A stretch of DNA of 64,000 nt, from positions 20,032 through 84,031 of the forward strand of contig JAJPJG010000029.1 in assembly GCA_021324395.1 (NCBI GenBank), written 5' to 3'. The notes below the pieces were generated by a model that was given only the letters and a program-made list of their open reading frames with translations, did not search any database and was not told the origin of the DNA. The translations under genes and the position numbers were made by a program. The number at the start of each line of letters is the position of its first letter. Position 1 is the stretch's first letter. Positions 18,497 to 26,956 of the stretch are shown here, one piece after another. This stretch comes from Spartobacteria bacterium (GTDB taxonomy: Bacteria > Verrucomicrobiota > Verrucomicrobiia > Chthoniobacterales > Chthoniobacteraceae).

Positions 18497-21226
18497 ATGA
18501 TCCCCGTCCGTTTCAACCGCGGTCTCGAGCTGCCGGAGCACGGCCTCTGGCTCGATCCGTGGGACGCGAAGCCGCTCGCGTTCGTCTCGCACGCGCACAG
18601 CGATCACACGGCGAAACACGACGAAGTCATCCTGTCGAAAGCGACCGCGCAGCTCATGCGTGAGCGCGTTCCCGGCGAACGCGTCGAGCACGCGCTCGAT
18701 TTTGGAGCGACCATTCGCATGCGCGAGCTGGATATCACGCTGATTCCAGCAGGCCACATCTTCGGCTCCGCGCAGATTGTTTTGCAAAACGAGCGCGGCT
18801 CGCTGCTTTACACCGGCGATTTCAAATTGCGCCACGGCCTTTCCGCAGAACCCGCGGAATGGCGCAACGCCGACACGCTGATTATGGAGACCACGTTCGG
18901 CCTGCCGAAATATCGCTTCCCGCCTGCCGGCGAAGTCATCGCAAAAATGGTCGCGTTTTGCGCCGATGCGCTTTCCGACCGCGCGGTGCCGGTGCTGCTC
19001 GGTTATTCGCTCGGGAAGTCGCAGGAAATTCTCTGCGCGCTCGTGAACGCCGGCATGCGCCCGATGCTCCACGGCTCGGTTTTTCGCATGACGGAAATTT
19101 ACCGGAAGCTGCGCCCGGATTTTCCGTGCGACTACGAACGCTACGACGCGGACGCCGTCGCAGGCAAAGTGTTGATCTGTCCGCCGAGCGCGAACCGCAG
19201 CGCGATGCTCCGCAAAATCAAAGACTGCCGCACGGCGATCCTCACCGGATGGGCGATGGAGCCGGCGGCAACGTATCGTTATCAATGCGACGCGGCGTTT
19301 CCGCTCAGCGACCACGCCGATTATCCCGACCTGCTGCGCTACGTCGAACTCGTCCAGCCGCGCCGCGTCCTCACGTTGCACGGCCACGCGAGCGCCTTCG
19401 CACGCGACCTGCGCGCCCGCGGCATCGAGGCGTGGGCGCTGACGGAGGACAACCAGCTGGAGTTATTGCAGGTTTCAGATTTCAGATCGCGGATCGAAAA
19501 GAATCGCACTCCCGACGCAGCGCAAAAGGGGAACGACGATAATCCAAATCCCACTCTGCTATCTGAAATCAGCAATCTGCAATTCTCCGCCTTCGCCTCG
19601 CTCTGCGAACAAATCGCCGCGACCGCGAGCAAGCTGAAAAAGATCGAGCTGCTCCGCGATTACTTCGCGCAACTTCCGCCCGACCTTCTGCCGATTGCCG
19701 CGACGTATCTCACCGGCAAAGCCTTTGCGCAAACCGATCCGCGCACGCTGCAGGCGGGATGGGCCGTTATCAAGCGCGCCATCGCCGCGGTCGCCAAAAC
19801 CGACGAGCAGCACTTCCGCGACGTCTCGAGTTTCCACGCCGATGCGGGCAAAACCGCATTCGAAATTTTGCAAGGCCGCACGCAACCCGCGCCATTCCCG
19901 CTCGCCGATTCGCGCACATTTTTCGAGCAACTGCAAAACGCGCGCGGCCCGATCGCCAAAACCGCACTGCTGCAAAATCAGCTCGCGCGCATCACGCCGC
20001 TCGAAGCGCAATACCTCGTCAAAATTCTCACCGGCGACCTGCGGATCGGCTTGAAGGAAGGCCTCGTCGAGGAAGCGATCGCCGCCGCGTTCGACTGCAA
20101 TCTCGGCGACGTAAAACAGGCGAACATGCTGCTGGGCGACATCGGCCGGACGGCGGTGCTCGCCTCGCGGCACGCGCTCGATGAAATCGAGTTGAGCCTT
20201 TTCACGCCGATCAAAGTCATGCTCGCCAGCCCCGAGCCGGACGCGGAAGCCATCGCCGCGCGAATCGCCGAATTTTCCGGCGCGTGGGCCGAGGACAAAT
20301 TTGACGGCATTCGCGCGCAGCTCCATCGCGCGAATGGCCGCGTTGAGATTTTCACGCGCGACTTGAAACGCGTCACCGTGCAGTTCGACGAAATCGCGCA
20401 CGCCGCGCGCGCGCTACACGACGACGTGATTTTCGACGGCGAGATCGTCGCATTCGAGCACGGGCGCAAGCTCACGTTCTTCGACCTGCAAAAACGGCTC
20501 GGGCGCAAAATCTCCGGCGACCTTTTTTCCACCAGCGACGCCGGCGGCGTGCCGGTGCGGTTCATGATTTTCGACCTGCTCTGGCTCAATGGCGCTTCAC
20601 TTTTAAAAGAACCGCTCTCACGCCGCCGCGAACTGCTCGAAACCCTGTCGCTGCCGCCGGAGTTTGAGCGCGTCGCCATCGCGCCCATCCATTCCGCAGA
20701 CGAAATCGAGCGCGCCTTTGATGCATCGCGCGCCCGCGGCAATGAAGGCCTCATCGTCAAAGACACAGCTTCCGTTTACACGCCCGGCCGGCGCGGGCTC
20801 GCGTGGTTGAAGCTAAAAAAAGAGCTCGCCACGCTCGACGTCGTGGTCGTCGGCGCCGAGCTTGGCCACGGCAAACGCAGCAAGGTCCTGAGCGATTACA
20901 CATTTGCCGTGCGCGACGAAAAAACCGGCGCGCTCCTCACCATCGGCAAAGCTTACTCCGGCCTCACCGACGCGGAGATCGCGCAACTCACCGCGCATTT
21001 CAAGGCAAACACCATCGCCCAGCACGGTCGCTACCGCGAGGTCCGCCCCGATGTCGTCCTCGAAGTCGCCTTCAACTCAGTCCAGCCCAGCGACCGCCAC
21101 GAAAGCGGTCTCGCACTCCGCTTCCCGCGCATCAAAGGCATCCGCACCGATAAAACCGTCGACCAAATTGACACACTCGAATACGCGCGCAGCCTCGCCG
21201 ATTCTCCGCACGCGCAAACCGGCTAG
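18497..21226 (+). CDS. Fused ligase-associated MBL exonuclease and ATP-dependent DNA ligase
   Basis: 909 residues from the ATG at 18497; an upstream TTG at 18479 adds only six residues. Residues 1-323 are an MBL/beta-CASP nuclease (SHAHSDHTAKH gives the HxHxDH metal motif, and GDFKLRHG follows), the type annotated as ligase-associated DNA exonuclease. Residues 363-909 are an ATP-dependent ligase: an N-terminal DNA-binding domain, the nucleotidyl motif DKFDG with Lys near residue 601, and an OB domain (AYSGLTDAEIAQL). In many bacteria these are separate neighbouring repair genes. Here they are one frame joined by a 39-codon linker bounded by inverted repeats. The product probably trims and seals breaks; this is inference from the families. 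Confidence 0.93.
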   Translation: MIPVRFNRGLELPEHGLWLDPWDAKPLAFVSHAHSDHTAKHDEVILSKATAQLMRERVPGERVEHALDFGATIRMRELDITLIPAGHIFGSAQIVLQNERGSLLYTGDFKLRHGLSAEPAEWRNADTLIMETTFGLPKYRFPPAGEVIAKMVAFCADALSDRAVPVLLGYSLGKSQEILCALVNAGMRPMLHGSVFRMTEIYRKLRPDFPCDYERYDADAVAGKVLICPPSANRSAMLRKIKDCRTAILTGWAMEPAATYRYQCDAAFPLSDHADYPDLLRYVELVQPRRVLTLHGHASAFARDLRARGIEAWALTEDNQLELLQVSDFRSRIEKNRTPDAAQKGNDDNPNPTLLSEISNLQFSAFASLCEQIAATASKLKKIELLRDYFAQLPPDLLPIAATYLTGKAFAQTDPRTLQAGWAVIKRAIAAVAKTDEQHFRDVSSFHADAGKTAFEILQGRTQPAPFPLADSRTFFEQLQNARGPIAKTALLQNQLARITPLEAQYLVKILTGDLRIGLKEGLVEEAIAAAFDCNLGDVKQANMLLGDIGRTAVLASRHALDEIELSLFTPIKVMLASPEPDAEAIAARIAEFSGAWAEDKFDGIRAQLHRANGRVEIFTRDLKRVTVQFDEIAHAARALHDDVIFDGEIVAFEHGRKLTFFDLQKRLGRKISGDLFSTSDAGGVPVRFMIFDLLWLNGASLLKEPLSRRRELLETLSLPPEFERVAIAPIHSADEIERAFDASRARGNEGLIVKDTASVYTPGRRGLAWLKLKKELATLDVVVVGAELGHGKRSKVLSDYTFAVRDEKTGALLTIGKAYSGLTDAEIAQLTAHFKANTIAQHGRYREVRPDVVLEVAFNSVQPSDRHESGLALRFPRIKGIRTDKTVDQIDTLEYARSLADSPHAQTG
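19466..19582. repeat. 117-bp in-frame inverted-repeat element at the exonuclease-ligase junction
   Basis: A 22-base arm at 19466-19487 (TTGCAGGTTTCAGATTTCAG...) matches the reverse complement of 19561-19582 at about 19 of 22 positions, including a perfect 10-base GATTTCAGAT/ATCTGAAATC core. The span is 117 bases, exactly 39 codons, and lies precisely between the usual C-terminus of the exonuclease (ENQLEL-like, here DNQLELLQ) and the usual N-terminus of the ligase (FSAFASL). This gives a polar, low-complexity linker. Confidence 0.8.
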
Positions 21227-21254
21227 CGCAACGGGCGATTCATCGCCGGCTGGC

Positions 21255-21752
21255 CTAGATTAACCCGTCAGCTCGCGCCGCACGTTCCAGGAGATAAAAC
21301 GCCAGCGCTAGAGCGTTCCCGTCCAGATGACGATAACGCATCGTGTAAAGCAGGTTTTTGTAGAGATGAACGGAAACCTTTCCCGGACTGACTTTGATGA
21401 ATTTGAGCGCCATCAAAATCGCAAAATGTTCATTAGCCAACAACGCGCGCACGCTGCATTGGTCGCTGGTGATCTGCACCGGCCTGTAGCGCATGATCCA
21501 TTTCGCCATATAACCGGCTCGCTTATGAGCATCGGCGTATTTGATTCCGTGGAACTCTTTCTTACGATCCAGGTCCTTGAAATAGGATTCCGATACCGCA
21601 GTTACGAGTTGACTGTTTAGTTGCACTGAACCGCGATCTTCTTCAGGCCAGTCATCGACCATCAGATGATATACCTTGGTGAGCAGCTTCTTGCGATACT
21701 GCGCTCGCGTCCGGAAATTTTCGTCTCCGGAGCCCTTCGATGACTCCTCCAT
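21255..21752 (-). CDS. Unknown 165-aa protein, second gene of small bicistron
   Basis: 165 residues, mixed charge, largely helical, with no signal or membrane segment. A notable block at about residues 70-110 reads FHGIKYADAHKRAGYMAKW then RYRPVQI. The C-terminal part is hydrophobic and helical (NALALAFYLLERAARA). No family was recognised. The ATG at 21752 starts one base after the stop of a 56-codon acidic ORF, so the two form a tight bicistron behind a palindromic operator. Base composition is less GC-rich than the flanking ligase and channel genes, which suggests acquisition. The arrangement resembles a toxin-antitoxin or small regulatory pair, but nothing in the sequence proves it. Confidence 0.65.
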   Translation of the reverse strand: MEESSKGSGDENFRTRAQYRKKLLTKVYHLMVDDWPEEDRGSVQLNSQLVTAVSESYFKDLDRKKEFHGIKYADAHKRAGYMAKWIMRYRPVQITSDQCSVRALLANEHFAILMALKFIKVSPGKVSVHLYKNLLYTMRYRHLDGNALALAFYLLERAARADGLI

Positions 21753-21923
21753 TTAGACCGATATTTCCTGCAATACTTCGCTGAGACGAATGTTCCCCTC
21801 TTTGACGTGCTCCTCAATCCCATTTAAAAACTCCTCGTCTTTGAACTCAGCATCGGAATTGCCAAGCTTCCAGTTCAAGAGAGCCTCCAGGCTTTCTTCA
21901 GGATTATGCGAGCGTGTGTCCAT
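21753..21923 (-). CDS. Small acidic protein (56 aa), first gene of bicistron
   Basis: The ATG at 21923 opens a 56-codon frame (MDTRSHNPEESLEALLNW...) ending at TAA 21753-21755. The product is acidic, with about 14 Asp/Glu residues, and predicted helical (EEFLNGIEEHVKEGNI). There is no Shine-Dalgarno sequence, and the candidate promoter sits so close that the mRNA may be leaderless. It ends one base before the next start. Acidic small first proteins with an operator-like palindrome recall antitoxins, but the protein lacks a recognisable DNA-binding motif. Confidence 0.6.
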   Translation of the reverse strand: MDTRSHNPEESLEALLNWKLGNSDAEFKDEEFLNGIEEHVKEGNIRLSEVLQEISV

Positions 21924-21929
21924 GGCGGA

Positions 21930-21958
21930 GAGATTGTGTAACAGTGTTACAATGTCAA
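21930..21958 (-). promoter_or_regulatory. Promoter with palindromic operator for the small bicistron
   Basis: On the minus strand a perfect -35 box TTGACA (plus-strand 21953-21958) is followed by the perfect palindrome TGTAACA-C-TGTTACA (21937-21951). The -10 region, expected about 17 bases on (near 21930-21935), is weak. The palindrome occupies the -35/-10 spacer, where a bound dimer would block RNA polymerase. Transcription would start next to the ATG at 21923. Confidence 0.65.
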
Positions 21959-22126
21959 GCGGCTTTTATACCATCATTGGAATCGAATTCCGTTTTCGAT
22001 ACGGACGCGAATGTTGCCCTGCAGTCGACTCGTCGTCCCCTTCCCCAGCACCCATCACACAAGCCGGAAATCGTCGCGTTTTCCAACATTGGCGAATACC
22101 GTTAAACCGGCTCGCACCTTTTCCCC

Positions 22127-23683
22127 ATGCACTTTTGGCAAACTGTCGAACTCACCTCCGGGATGCCGGGCGTATTTTCATGGGCGGTGATCGCGTTTCT
22201 GGTCGGCGCTTCGGTGCTTTTGTATGCGGCTCCGAAAGAGCGCCCGATCACCCGCACGGCGTTCATTCTGTTTTTTCTCTCGCTAGCCGCGCTCATCTCC
22301 GCGGCGGGCATTCGTTACGAGGGCGGCGCGGTGGACGGGCTGGCTTATCTTTGGCTGAGCCGCGCCGGGTTGCTGCTGGCCGGAATCGCGGCCGTCAATC
22401 TCGCGAGCGTGGTCGTCTTTGCCAAAATTTTGCGTCCGGCGCGACTCGAGCCACCGCCGCTCGCGCAGGATTTGTTGCTGGCGCTTGCTTACCTCCTCAC
22501 CGCCTTTCTCGTTCTCTCGCACACCGGTTTCGATATCCGCGGCATCGTCGCCACGTCCGCGGTCATCACCGCCGTCATCGGTTTTTCGCTGCAGGACACG
22601 CTGGGCAATATCATGGGCGGCATGGCGCTGCAAATGGAGCGCACCATTCGCGCCGGCGACTGGGTCCGCGTCGATGATCTGGAGGGCAAAGTGAAACAGA
22701 TCCGCTGGCGGCAGACTTCCATCGAGACGCGCAACTGGGACACCGTGGTCGTTCCGAACAGCGTCTTGATGAAAGCGAAGGTCACCCTGCTCGGCCGGCG
22801 CGCCGGCGCGGCGCTGCAACGCCGGCAATGGGTCTACTTCCGCGTCGATCTCCGCCATTCGCCGACGAAAGTCATCAGCACCGTCGAGGCCGCGTTGCAG
22901 GCGGAAAGCAATCGCTGCATCGCCACCGAGCCGAAACCGCATTGCCTCGTCACCGACATGAAAGACGGCGACGCCACCTACGCCGTCCGCTACTGGCTCA
23001 CCGATCTCTCGCAGCCCGATCCCACCGACTCGCTTGTGCGCACGCGCATCTACGGAGCGTTGCGCCGCGCGAATATCCCGCTCGCCATTCCATCGCAATC
23101 CATCCATCTCACGCAGGAAAGCGAGACCGACCGTGAGCGCGAGCAAACCCTCGAAATGCAAAGCCGCATGGAAGTGCTGCGCAAGCTCGAGCTTTTCCAG
23201 TCCCTGACCGACGAAGAGCGCAGCGAACTCGCCGCCGGCCTCATCACCGCTCCCTTCGTGCAGGGCGAGGCCATCACGCGGCAGGGCGCGCAGGCGCACT
23301 GGCTCTACATCATCGTCGAGGGCGACGCCGCCGTCGAAGTCAGCATCGATGGAAAAACGAACGAAGTCGCCGCGCTGCACGCCGGAGATTTCTTTGGTGA
23401 AATGGGCATGATGACCGGCGAGCCCCGCACCGCCAGCGTCTTCGCCCGCACCGACGTCACCTGCTACCGGCTCGGCAAGGAAGCCTTCGAGGATATCCTG
23501 CGCCGCCGCCCCGCCATCGCGGAGCAAATCTCCCTCATCCTCGCCCGCCGCCTCCTCGAGCTCGACGCCGTCCGCGAGAAAGTCAGCCAGGAATCCCTCG
23601 ACGACCGCATGCGCAACATGCAAGGCGCATTCCTCACCCGCATCCGAGACTTCTTCGGGCTCACCGGCGCCGCGAAGCCATAG
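22127..23683 (+). CDS. MscS-family channel with C-terminal cyclic-nucleotide-binding domain
   Basis: 518 residues. Four or five membrane helices (residues about 18-170) end in the MscS pore helix (VITAVIGFSLQDTLGNIMGG). The MscS beta domain follows (GDWVRVDDLEGKVKQI and WDTVVVPNSVLM), then a cytoplasmic alpha/beta part to about residue 330. Residues about 365-485 form a cNMP-binding domain (GDFFGEMGMMTGEPRTASV, the phosphate-binding cassette with Glu and Arg). This architecture is known as the bacterial CNG/MscS-related class. It is likely a membrane channel whose gating or trafficking responds to cyclic nucleotide. Its last 23 bases overlap the convergent vsr gene. Confidence 0.92.
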   Translation: MHFWQTVELTSGMPGVFSWAVIAFLVGASVLLYAAPKERPITRTAFILFFLSLAALISAAGIRYEGGAVDGLAYLWLSRAGLLLAGIAAVNLASVVVFAKILRPARLEPPPLAQDLLLALAYLLTAFLVLSHTGFDIRGIVATSAVITAVIGFSLQDTLGNIMGGMALQMERTIRAGDWVRVDDLEGKVKQIRWRQTSIETRNWDTVVVPNSVLMKAKVTLLGRRAGAALQRRQWVYFRVDLRHSPTKVISTVEAALQAESNRCIATEPKPHCLVTDMKDGDATYAVRYWLTDLSQPDPTDSLVRTRIYGALRRANIPLAIPSQSIHLTQESETDREREQTLEMQSRMEVLRKLELFQSLTDEERSELAAGLITAPFVQGEAITRQGAQAHWLYIIVEGDAAVEVSIDGKTNEVAALHAGDFFGEMGMMTGEPRTASVFARTDVTCYRLGKEAFEDILRRRPAIAEQISLILARRLLELDAVREKVSQESLDDRMRNMQGAFLTRIRDFFGLTGAAKP

Positions 23684-24176
23684 GCTGGCCGAGGACTTTT
23701 ACTTTCGCCGATTTTGATTTTGGTTCGCGGTCGGCGCATGATGCGGGAGGCGCTTGTCGCTCCAGCGCCCGCACGATCCGCCCCGCGATGCGCGGCCAGT
23801 TCGCCTTCTTCGCCAAGTCGCATTCCCAAATCCGAGTCACGCGCCAGCCTTGCTTGCGCAGCGTCCGCGTCACCAGCAAATCCCGCTCACGATTCCGCTG
23901 CAACTTTGCCGCCCACCATTCAGCGCGGTTCTTTGGCATCGGCGAATGCTTTGGCTTCGGGCAGCCATGCCAGAAACAGCCATCCACAAACACCGCTACG
24001 CGATTCTTCGGAAAGACAAAGTCAGGTTTTCCAAAAAGAGGTCTGTTCCGCCGCCAGCCGCCAATGCGGTGCTCACGGAAAAGTTGAATCAGTCGCAATT
24101 CAGTATCGCGATTTCCGCTCCCGCGAATGCGCGACATAACGTGAGAACGCTTCTCCTGTGTGAAAACGTCAGGCAC
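23661..24176 (-). CDS. vsr: Very short patch repair endonuclease (Vsr)
   Basis: 171 residues. Vsr hallmarks are visible: KRSHVMSRIRGSGNRDTE at the N-terminus, catalytic Asp in GKPDFVF, and VFVDGCFWHGCPKPKHSP with the zinc-binding and catalytic His/Cys residues. It nicks 5' of the T in T:G mismatches made by deamination of 5-methylcytosine, protecting sites of the companion methylase. The usual Vsr ends near residue 140; here about 30 extra Lys/Ser/Arg-rich residues run into the 3' end of the channel gene. It is the last gene of the C-M-R-V operon, overlapping the endonuclease gene by 8 bases. Confidence 0.95.
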   Translation of the reverse strand: MPDVFTQEKRSHVMSRIRGSGNRDTELRLIQLFREHRIGGWRRNRPLFGKPDFVFPKNRVAVFVDGCFWHGCPKPKHSPMPKNRAEWWAAKLQRNRERDLLVTRTLRKQGWRVTRIWECDLAKKANWPRIAGRIVRALERQAPPASCADREPKSKSAKVKVLGQPMASRRR

Positions 24177-25479
24177 AAGCGTCCACCGCTTCTATATGCG
24201 TGTAAATTTTGGGAATGTTCTTGGATTCGATTCTGAATTGGCTTCGGCGTTTTACACTAGGTGCCGTCGATGCTTGCTCTAACTTGATTCCGGGATCGTA
24301 AAAGACGGCTCCATCTGCGAATGCATTCAGAAGCGACAGAAAGTCTGGTTGTTTGGCCAGACGAACTTGTCGCCCGAATTGATATGCAAGGGGTGGTTCA
24401 GCGCGTTTAATTGAAGGCACATATACCGCACGTGCATGTTTCCGCGCCCAATGAGTCATTAGTCCCGCATAGTCCCATGACGCGGCTTCTACACCATCGT
24501 CATCAATTAACGCGATTCGCCCTTTTTCGTCCGAGATCATCCGTTTGGCCGAGCTATATCCGATCAACGTTAGCGTCAATTTTGTAAGTGGATGCTCTGC
24601 GCCTACACGATGAACGCCGCCGAAATTCAGCCGATCCGCGCGATCTTTCTTGTCGGGATAACCGTAACGTCGAATGAAATCTTCGACTCCAGCGGATTTG
24701 TAAACGCCACCCGTAGGTTCCGGTGTGAGTAAAGTTATTCGACCGCTTTCCAGCTTTTCTAGCCCGGTGACATTATGCTGTTTTACCTCATAACCGAGAA
24801 AATCCGGTTCTGAGCGACCATTAGGAATTATGCCTAATTCAGCTTCCAAGGTGTAACCACCACAGTTAGGCGCATTACAAGAGACGACCTTTCCAGTAGC
24901 ATCTAATCGCTTTGAATCTATCCAGCCGATTCTATGAATTCGACACAGCTCATGCAAAAGAGCAATCCGCGCATCAGGGGCAGCTACTGGCAGCGGTAAT
25001 GGGAGTTCAATAAATACTCCAAGCGTCGCCTGTAAATTCCGCGACAAATAATCCAACGCGAGTTCGGAATCTCCCGCAGCGGCGTAGCCGATTATCCGCT
25101 GTTCAGGTGTAACACCTAAAAACAGGACGCGTCCCTTTAGTCGCCCGTTAAAAAGGTTGCCAGGGCGGTTAGCACATCCTTGCAAGAAACCGGAGAACCG
25201 GACCTCCGGATATTGCGGATACAATATGAGCTGTGCGCCGGGAGCGGTGCAGGTGCCGCCATTCTCGTCGAGCCAGTTAAAGTCCAGCTTCGCTTTGTAA
25301 ATGAGATTCTTCGGGCTGCTATCCGAAAAAACGCCTTTGTTTGGGAATAGACTTAGCGCGGTAAAGTCGGGACCAAAATAGACTTGGTTTTTAGAATTGT
25401 CGTTTTCCGCCAGCGGTTTTGCATATAGGCGGTTGCATCCAACTCGAGCAAACAAACTGATTAGCTCTGAGAGTCTCAT
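24169..25479 (-). CDS. MvaI/BcnI-family type II restriction endonuclease
   Basis: 436 residues. The C-terminal half carries the MvaI/BcnI nuclease pattern: [16 protein letters not shown] followed by [13 protein letters not shown] (the PD-(D/E)XK-type catalytic Asp...Glu-x-Lys). Characterised relatives cut CC(W/S)GG-type sites. The N-terminal 180 residues ([30 protein letters not shown]) are an extra domain found in longer members. The start overlaps the methylase stop by 4 bases (25476-25479). GC content is visibly lower than in flanking core genes, as expected for a transferred restriction system. The specificity given here is inferred from the family only. Confidence 0.9.
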   Translation of the reverse strand: MRLSELISLFARVGCNRLYAKPLAENDNSKNQVYFGPDFTALSLFPNKGVFSDSSPKNLIYKAKLDFNWLDENGGTCTAPGAQLILYPQYPEVRFSGFLQGCANRPGNLFNGRLKGRVLFLGVTPEQRIIGYAAAGDSELALDYLSRNLQATLGVFIELPLPLPVAAPDARIALLHELCRIHRIGWIDSKRLDATGKVVSCNAPNCGGYTLEAELGIIPNGRSEPDFLGYEVKQHNVTGLEKLESGRITLLTPEPTGGVYKSAGVEDFIRRYGYPDKKDRADRLNFGGVHRVGAEHPLTKLTLTLIGYSSAKRMISDEKGRIALIDDDGVEAASWDYAGLMTHWARKHARAVYVPSIKRAEPPLAYQFGRQVRLAKQPDFLSLLNAFADGAVFYDPGIKLEQASTAPSVKRRSQFRIESKNIPKIYTHIEAVDACA

Positions 25480-26567
25480 GCAGCTTTGCGACGAGTAACT
25501 TTGGCCCTATAGCGGATTGGCTTTTCCGCGACGGCAAGAGTCAAATCCGGAACGGCATCTAACCGTTGATGCAATGTGCGAGAAACAGCGCCTGCTAGCG
25601 CTTCTACCACGGGCACGACGACGGAATTGCCGAACTGACGATATGCTTGCGTATCCGATACGACTATCTTGAAGCTGTCCGGATAACCCATGATACGCGC
25701 ACATTCTCGCGGAGTAAGGCGTCGTGGATTCTTGCCAGCTTGCTTGATTAAGATTTCGGAGCCATCTTTGTGATAGCGAGCGCTAAGCGTCCTCGCAACG
25801 TCATCTCCGGTAAAAAGGCCATAACCGAAACCATTGCCCGCTGCTTTATGCTTTGCCGCATAGTCGCGGAGATATTTCCAAAGGTGGTCTGTTAGCGTGT
25901 ATTTGGATGCTGGTTGTTGTTCCAGAATTGTCCGTAGCTTAGGCCCCTCTTGAACAAATTCTGGAAACTCGAAGTATCGCGGTTCACGAAATCCAACCAT
26001 AAAGATACGTTCGCGGTGCTGAGGCACGACTGCTTGTGCATCGATGATCTTGTAATAGACCTTGTAACCTAATGCTTCTTCGAGCGTGTAGCGGATGATC
26101 TCGAAGGTCCGTCCCTGATCATGACCCTTAAGGTTCTTGACGTTTTCCAGCACGAATGCTGCAGGACGATGGTATTCGAGAATATTTGCGATTTCAAAGA
26201 AGAGATTGCCCTGTCGCTCATCTTCAAAGCCGTGCTTCCGTCCTAGACTTAGCTTCTTGGAAACACCTGCTATACTAAATGGCTGACAAGGGAATCCCGC
26301 ACAAAGAATGTCATGCTGCGGAATGTCAGCAACAGCTAGAGCGTGAATATCACCGTGTGGTTTCTCGCCGAAGTTTGCTTCATAGGTCTGCTGACTGAAC
26401 TTGTCCCAATCGGAAGAGAAAACGCACTCGCAACCTACACCTTCAAAAGCTATGCGGAATCCTCCTATACCGCAGAAGAGATCGATAAAGCGGAATGGAT
26501 TGCTCCCGTTGGCATATGACGGGGAAGTTTCCCGCACTCGCGGCGCTTTGGATCGCCGCCGCTTCAT
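25476..26567 (-). CDS. dcm: DNA (cytosine-5) methyltransferase of type II RM system
   Basis: 363 residues with the ordered C5-methylase motifs: [31 protein letters not shown] (catalytic Cys), [23 protein letters not shown] and [12 protein letters not shown]. The variable target-recognition region lies at about residues 200-290. It methylates the sites cut by the downstream endonuclease. Its start overlaps the controller gene stop by 4 bases (26564-26567), so all four genes are translationally coupled. The N-terminus is basic (KRRRSKAPR). The symbol reflects the methylase type; the exact site is not known. Confidence 0.95.
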   Translation of the reverse strand: MKRRRSKAPRVRETSPSYANGSNPFRFIDLFCGIGGFRIAFEGVGCECVFSSDWDKFSQQTYEANFGEKPHGDIHALAVADIPQHDILCAGFPCQPFSIAGVSKKLSLGRKHGFEDERQGNLFFEIANILEYHRPAAFVLENVKNLKGHDQGRTFEIIRYTLEEALGYKVYYKIIDAQAVVPQHRERIFMVGFREPRYFEFPEFVQEGPKLRTILEQQPASKYTLTDHLWKYLRDYAAKHKAAGNGFGYGLFTGDDVARTLSARYHKDGSEILIKQAGKNPRRLTPRECARIMGYPDSFKIVVSDTQAYRQFGNSVVVPVVEALAGAVSRTLHQRLDAVPDLTLAVAEKPIRYRAKVTRRKAA

Positions 26568-26797
26568 TGATCAATTCCTTGCGTGAGCTCGGAAATAGAT
26601 ATGCCGAGTGCTTTTGCGACCTGAACAACATTCAGAATACTTGGGTTCCGAACGCCGCGCTCAATCCCGCTCAGATAAGTCCGATCGACGTCAGCTTTTT
26701 CCGCTAAGGATTCTTGAGATAGACCGGACGCCTCCCTTAATCGACGAACGTTTAGACCTAATTGACGAAGAGGGCGCGGACGCGTGGCAGACGGCAT
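26564..26797 (-). CDS. XRE-family controller (C) protein of the RM system
   Basis: 77 residues with a single helix-turn-helix of the XRE/C-protein type ([20 protein letters not shown], then [16 protein letters not shown]). The size and position first in the RM operon match controller proteins, which bind a C-box upstream of their own gene, delay endonuclease expression while the methylase acts, and then autoregulate. A dyad 38-54 bases upstream of the start is a candidate C-box. The start at 26797 is the only ATG giving a full HTH domain. Confidence 0.88.
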   Translation of the reverse strand: MPSATRPRPLRQLGLNVRRLREASGLSQESLAEKADVDRTYLSGIERGVRNPSILNVVQVAKALGISISELTQGIDQ

Positions 26798-26834
26798 GCC
26801 GCATCGTGCGCCTCACCAATTAAATTGTCTGTGG

Positions 26835-26851
26835 ACGATGAGTCACATCGT
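26835..26851 (-). promoter_or_regulatory. Candidate C-box operator upstream of the RM operon
   Basis: The sequence ACGATG-AGTCA-CATCGT has perfect 6-base arms with a 5-base centre. It lies 38-54 bases upstream of the controller start, the normal place for C-protein operators. The GACT/AGTC core words of known C-boxes are only partly present, so the assignment rests on position and symmetry. Confidence 0.45.
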
Positions 26852-26890
26852 TTGTCGCATTTTGGCGCTGTGAGTTCGCTTGCCTTGGAC

Positions 26891-26927
26891 AAAAAAAAGC
26901 CGTGACGCGCAAGGGCGCGTCACGGCT
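26891..26927 (-). terminator. Intrinsic terminator of the 248-aa protein gene
   Basis: A perfect 13-bp stem (AGCCGTGACGCGC at 26898-26910, complement at 26915-26927) with a 4-base loop. On the minus strand the stem is followed by eight T residues (plus-strand A run at 26891-26898). It lies 30 bases beyond the stop at 26957. Confidence 0.95.
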
Positions 26928-26956
26928 GGTTGCGGTTGACGGGTTGGTGCTGTCGC

